7,639 nt of DNA, taken from CAUPWF01 sp964367905 (GTDB taxonomy: Bacteria; Bacillota; Clostridia; Lachnospirales; Lachnospiraceae). The stretch covers positions 1-7,639 of the forward strand of contig CAYIZP010000077.1 of assembly GCA_964367905.1 (NCBI GenBank). Reading direction: 5' to 3'. The notes under the pieces are model-generated. The model did no database searches. It was not told the DNA's origin and worked only from the letters and a program-made list of their open reading frames with translations. The position numbers and the translations under genes are program-made. This document shows positions 6,104-7,639 of the stretch, in pieces. How positions within the stretch are numbered: position 1 is the stretch's first letter; each line of letters opens with the position of its first letter.

Positions 6104-6604
6104 TTATTTACCACAGCATTTTTTATACTTCTTTCCACTTCCGCAAGGACATGAATCATTTCTTCCAACCTTTGCTTCCTTACGAATTGTTTTAGAACTT
6201 CTCTGCTCCTTGTACAATTCTTCTCTTTTTTCTTCAGAGAATATATTCTCCCACTGTGGTAATTCATAGAGCCACTCTGCTTTCGCCTCTACCATATTCT
6301 TGTATAGTTTTTCTCTGTCTACAACTAGATTTACAACCGTATCTTCTTCCATTGTTTCTATCGGATTTGTTTCTACCAAACTCTCATCGATTCCATCTAA
6401 GAAGCCTGTCATTGTAAACACTTCTATCTCGTACTTCTCGGCTAACTCTTTCACCGTTCCTCTTACTTCTTCATCAGGATTTGATAATAATTTCTCATAA
6501 ATCCCCTTTTCTATCATGAAATACGTGTCCCAAAATTTTTGTAATTCTTGTTTATTTGCATTCTGGTCATACGCATTTTTTCTCCAGTTTTCTAATAAAG
6601 TCAT
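6104..6604 (-). CDS. SEC-C motif protein of unknown function
   Basis: The 166-residue soluble protein ends in a clear SEC-C zinc motif: GRNDSCPCGSGKKYKKCCGK, with C152, C154, C163 and C164 as ligands (C-x-C-x8-CC). The same motif ends SecA, where it binds zinc and contacts SecB and the ribosome; in other proteins it is a portable module of mixed use. Residues 1-146 are helical-looking and acidic (for example NPDEEVRGTVKELAEKYEI, 42-60; EEKREELYKEQ, 124-134). I do not recognise them as a named domain; they lack SecA's ATPase motifs. The start ATG 6604 has SD AAGGAG (6613-6618, 8-nt spacer) and is the first gene after the promoter at 6642-6670. Being co-transcribed with thrS hints at a link to translation or protein quality control, but that is only context. 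Confidence 0.9.
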   Translation of the reverse strand: MTLLENWRKNAYDQNANKQELQKFWDTYFMIEKGIYEKLLSNPDEEVRGTVKELAEKYEIEVFTMTGFLDGIDESLVETNPIETMEEDTVVNLVVDREKLYKNMVEAKAEWLYELPQWENIFSEEKREELYKEQRSSKTIRKEAKVGRNDSCPCGSGKKYKKCCGK

Positions 6605-6617
6605 TTTTTACTCTCCT

Positions 6618-6646
6618 TTGTATTTCTTTTTACTAGAATATATTAT
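6618..6646 (+). promoter_or_regulatory. Probable promoter of the small membrane protein/permease operon
   Basis: On the plus strand there is TTGTAT (6618-6623), a 17-bp spacer and TATTAT (6641-6646). A start near 6653 would leave about 37 nt to the ATG at 6690. Its -10 box overlaps the -10 box of the opposite promoter almost completely. The region is so AT-rich that other -10 choices exist. Confidence 0.5.
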
Positions 6647-6670
6647 ATACTATTTATAAAAATATTTCAA
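6642..6670 (-). promoter_or_regulatory. Near-consensus promoter of the SEC-C/thioesterase/thrS operon
   Basis: On the minus strand there is -35 TTGAAA (6665-6670), a 17-bp AT-rich spacer and a perfect -10 TATAAT (6642-6647). The expected start is about 6635, giving a leader near 30 nt before the ATG at 6604. This is too short for a T-box or other large riboswitch. Confidence 0.8.
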
Positions 6671-6689
6671 ATAAAAAAGGACAACTAAC

Positions 6690-6929
6690 ATGGAAAAGAA
6701 AAAACGAATATTCGCACTCATTGCTATTATCTTACTAGCAGCACTTTACATTAGTACTTTGGTCTTTGCTTTTATTGATACTGAAACCTCAAGAACCTAT
6801 CTAGGCATGTCACTTGGAGGAACCATCATCGTTCCCATCGTCTTATATGGATTTGCTCTATTTAACAAGCATACTTCTTCTAAAGACAAGCCATTGGACG
6901 ATCAAGAAAGTGAGGACACCACAGAATGA
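6690..6929 (+). CDS. Small two-helix membrane protein
   Basis: The 79-residue product has a lysine-rich start (EKKKR), a first hydrophobic helix (about 7-28, FALIAIILLAALYISTLVFA), a short polar turn with DTETSR (30-35), a second helix (about 40-58) and a hydrophilic acidic tail (60-79). By the positive-inside rule both ends should face the cytoplasm. SD AAGGA (6677-6681, 8-nt spacer) supports the start. Its stop overlaps the permease start in ATGA, so the two genes are likely translationally coupled. I recognise no named domain. It resembles in style small membrane proteins seen in Lachnospiraceae genomes, and it may be an accessory subunit of the transporter, which is inferred from coupling only. 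Confidence 0.85.
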   Translation: MEKKKRIFALIAIILLAALYISTLVFAFIDTETSRTYLGMSLGGTIIVPIVLYGFALFNKHTSSKDKPLDDQESEDTTE

Positions 6930-7639
6930 AGAAAAATTTAAGTTTCCTATTCGCAGGCATTGTATATCTCACACTTATATTGCTGGCTCTGTTTTTCACC
7001 GTGGATGTACCACGATATGACTTGATTTTCTTAGATTATAAAATGTTAGTCGACGGCTTTTTCAACACTGTGATCATCAGTCTTTTGACCTTATTTTTCA
7101 GTATGATTTTTGGCTTCATACTGTTTCTTGCAGAAAGATCTAGATTCAACATCATCAAAGCATTCGCTGTTATTTTCAACGAACTCATGATGGGCACGCC
7201 GCTCCTAATTATGATTTTCTTAGCAGTATATGTAATTGGTGATGCAATTTTTATTACAAATAAATTTTCATTAGGTATTTTTGCGTTGACATTATATATG
7301 GCTCCTTATTTATCAAACGCCTACAAAACTGCTGTCGCAGTTGTCGACGATGACCAATATGTGGTAATGGATTTATATCATTTCACAGGATTTGAAAAAT
7401 ATAGACACATTATAATTCCACAGATGATTCGACCATTACTTCCCTCATTAATCAACAACCTTTCAAGCATTATCAAAGGTTCTGCGTTGCTGAAAATTGT
7501 TTCTGTCACAGAAATCTCTTACGTATTAACCGTGATTTCATCTAAGAACTGGGCTGCTGTTGAGGGTTACTACACCATGTGGATTATGTATCTCATGATT
7601 ACGATTCCACTCTCACTATTAGCCAAATATATTGCAAAG
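6926..7639 (+). CDS. ABC transporter permease, polar amino acid (HisM/GlnP-like) type, 3' end outside window
   Basis: The reading frame stays open for 238 codons to the window edge. It encodes an integral membrane subunit of an ABC importer of the binding-protein-dependent type. Hydrophobic segments lie at about 5-26, 46-68, 85-105, 114-133, 175-195 and 217-236. Family marks are FFNTVIISL (45-53), MGTPLLIMIF (89-98), where RGTPLLVQ is usual, and the coupling loop at 144-175 ending IIIPQMIRPLLPSL, followed by NNLSSIIKGSALL. In that loop the usual EAA is replaced (QYVVMDLYHFTG, 144-155), although the glycine at 155 and the IPQ are kept. The start overlaps the upstream stop (ATGA), with SD GAGGA at 6912-6916. 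An ATPase and a solute-binding protein would be expected downstream. The permease class is firm, the substrate is a guess. Confidence 0.88.
   Translation, partial: MKKNLSFLFAGIVYLTLILLALFFTVDVPRYDLIFLDYKMLVDGFFNTVIISLLTLFFSMIFGFILFLAERSRFNIIKAFAVIFNELMMGTPLLIMIFLAVYVIGDAIFITNKFSLGIFALTLYMAPYLSNAYKTAVAVVDDDQYVVMDLYHFTGFEKYRHIIIPQMIRPLLPSLINNLSSIIKGSALLKIVSVTEISYVLTVISSKNWAAVEGYYTMWIMYLMITIPLSLLAKYIAK

Noticed and set aside
6073..6267. 64-codon minus-strand frame overlapping the SEC-C gene end
   Set aside because: It reads a different frame of the SEC-C coding sequence and the intercistronic hairpin; no motif.
6814..7020. 68-codon plus-strand frame across the small membrane protein and permease
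   Set aside because: Out of frame with both genes, which have good SDs and coupled start/stop.

Overview
The window looks like chromosomal DNA of a low-G+C, anaerobic Firmicute, most likely class Clostridia (Lachnospiraceae-like). Grounds are the AT-rich codon usage, strong AGGAGG-type ribosome binding sites, near-consensus TTGaaa/TATAAT promoters, and the gene families present: a DUF1540 Cys-rich protein, a zinc-ribbon plus leucine-rich-repeat membrane protein, a clostridial-type ThrRS and a stand-alone carbamate kinase. This placement is an inference from family knowledge, not a database result.

Layout. (1) 1-468, minus: a YbjQ/UPF0145-family protein with a long Glu-rich tail encoded in part by an 18-bp tandem repeat; its 3' end lies outside the window. 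(2) 469-682: a divergent promoter region. (3) 683-1609, plus: a monocistronic carbamate kinase homologue, closed by a strong hairpin shared with the converging gene. (4) 1654-3042, minus: a membrane-anchored LRR protein with an N-terminal cytosolic zinc-ribbon-like motif and its own extended -10 promoter. (5) 3115-3147: a very GC-rich perfect palindrome. (6) 3154-3468, minus: a duplicated DUF1540 Cys-rich protein whose ribosome binding site lies inside a long hairpin. (7) 3540-6604, minus: a likely operon of three genes, SEC-C protein, 4HBT thioesterase, then thrS, driven by a near-consensus promoter at 6642-6670. (8) 6605-6689: a divergent promoter region with overlapping -10 boxes. (9) 6690-7639, plus: a small two-TM protein overlapping (ATGA) the start of an amino-acid-type ABC transporter permease that runs off the window.

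How the genes work together. Most are housekeeping or of unknown role: aminoacylation of tRNA-Thr, acyl-CoA hydrolysis, carbamoyl phosphate/ATP metabolism and solute import. I see no phage, CRISPR, toxin-antitoxin or defence system, and no clear new multi-gene system. The points most worth following are the hairpin over the DUF1540 ribosome binding site just after thrS, the substituted glycine loops of the carbamate kinase homologue, the REP-like palindrome, thrS without any visible T-box leader, and the coupled small membrane protein plus permease with a degenerate EAA loop. No stretch longer than 300 bases is without a gene.
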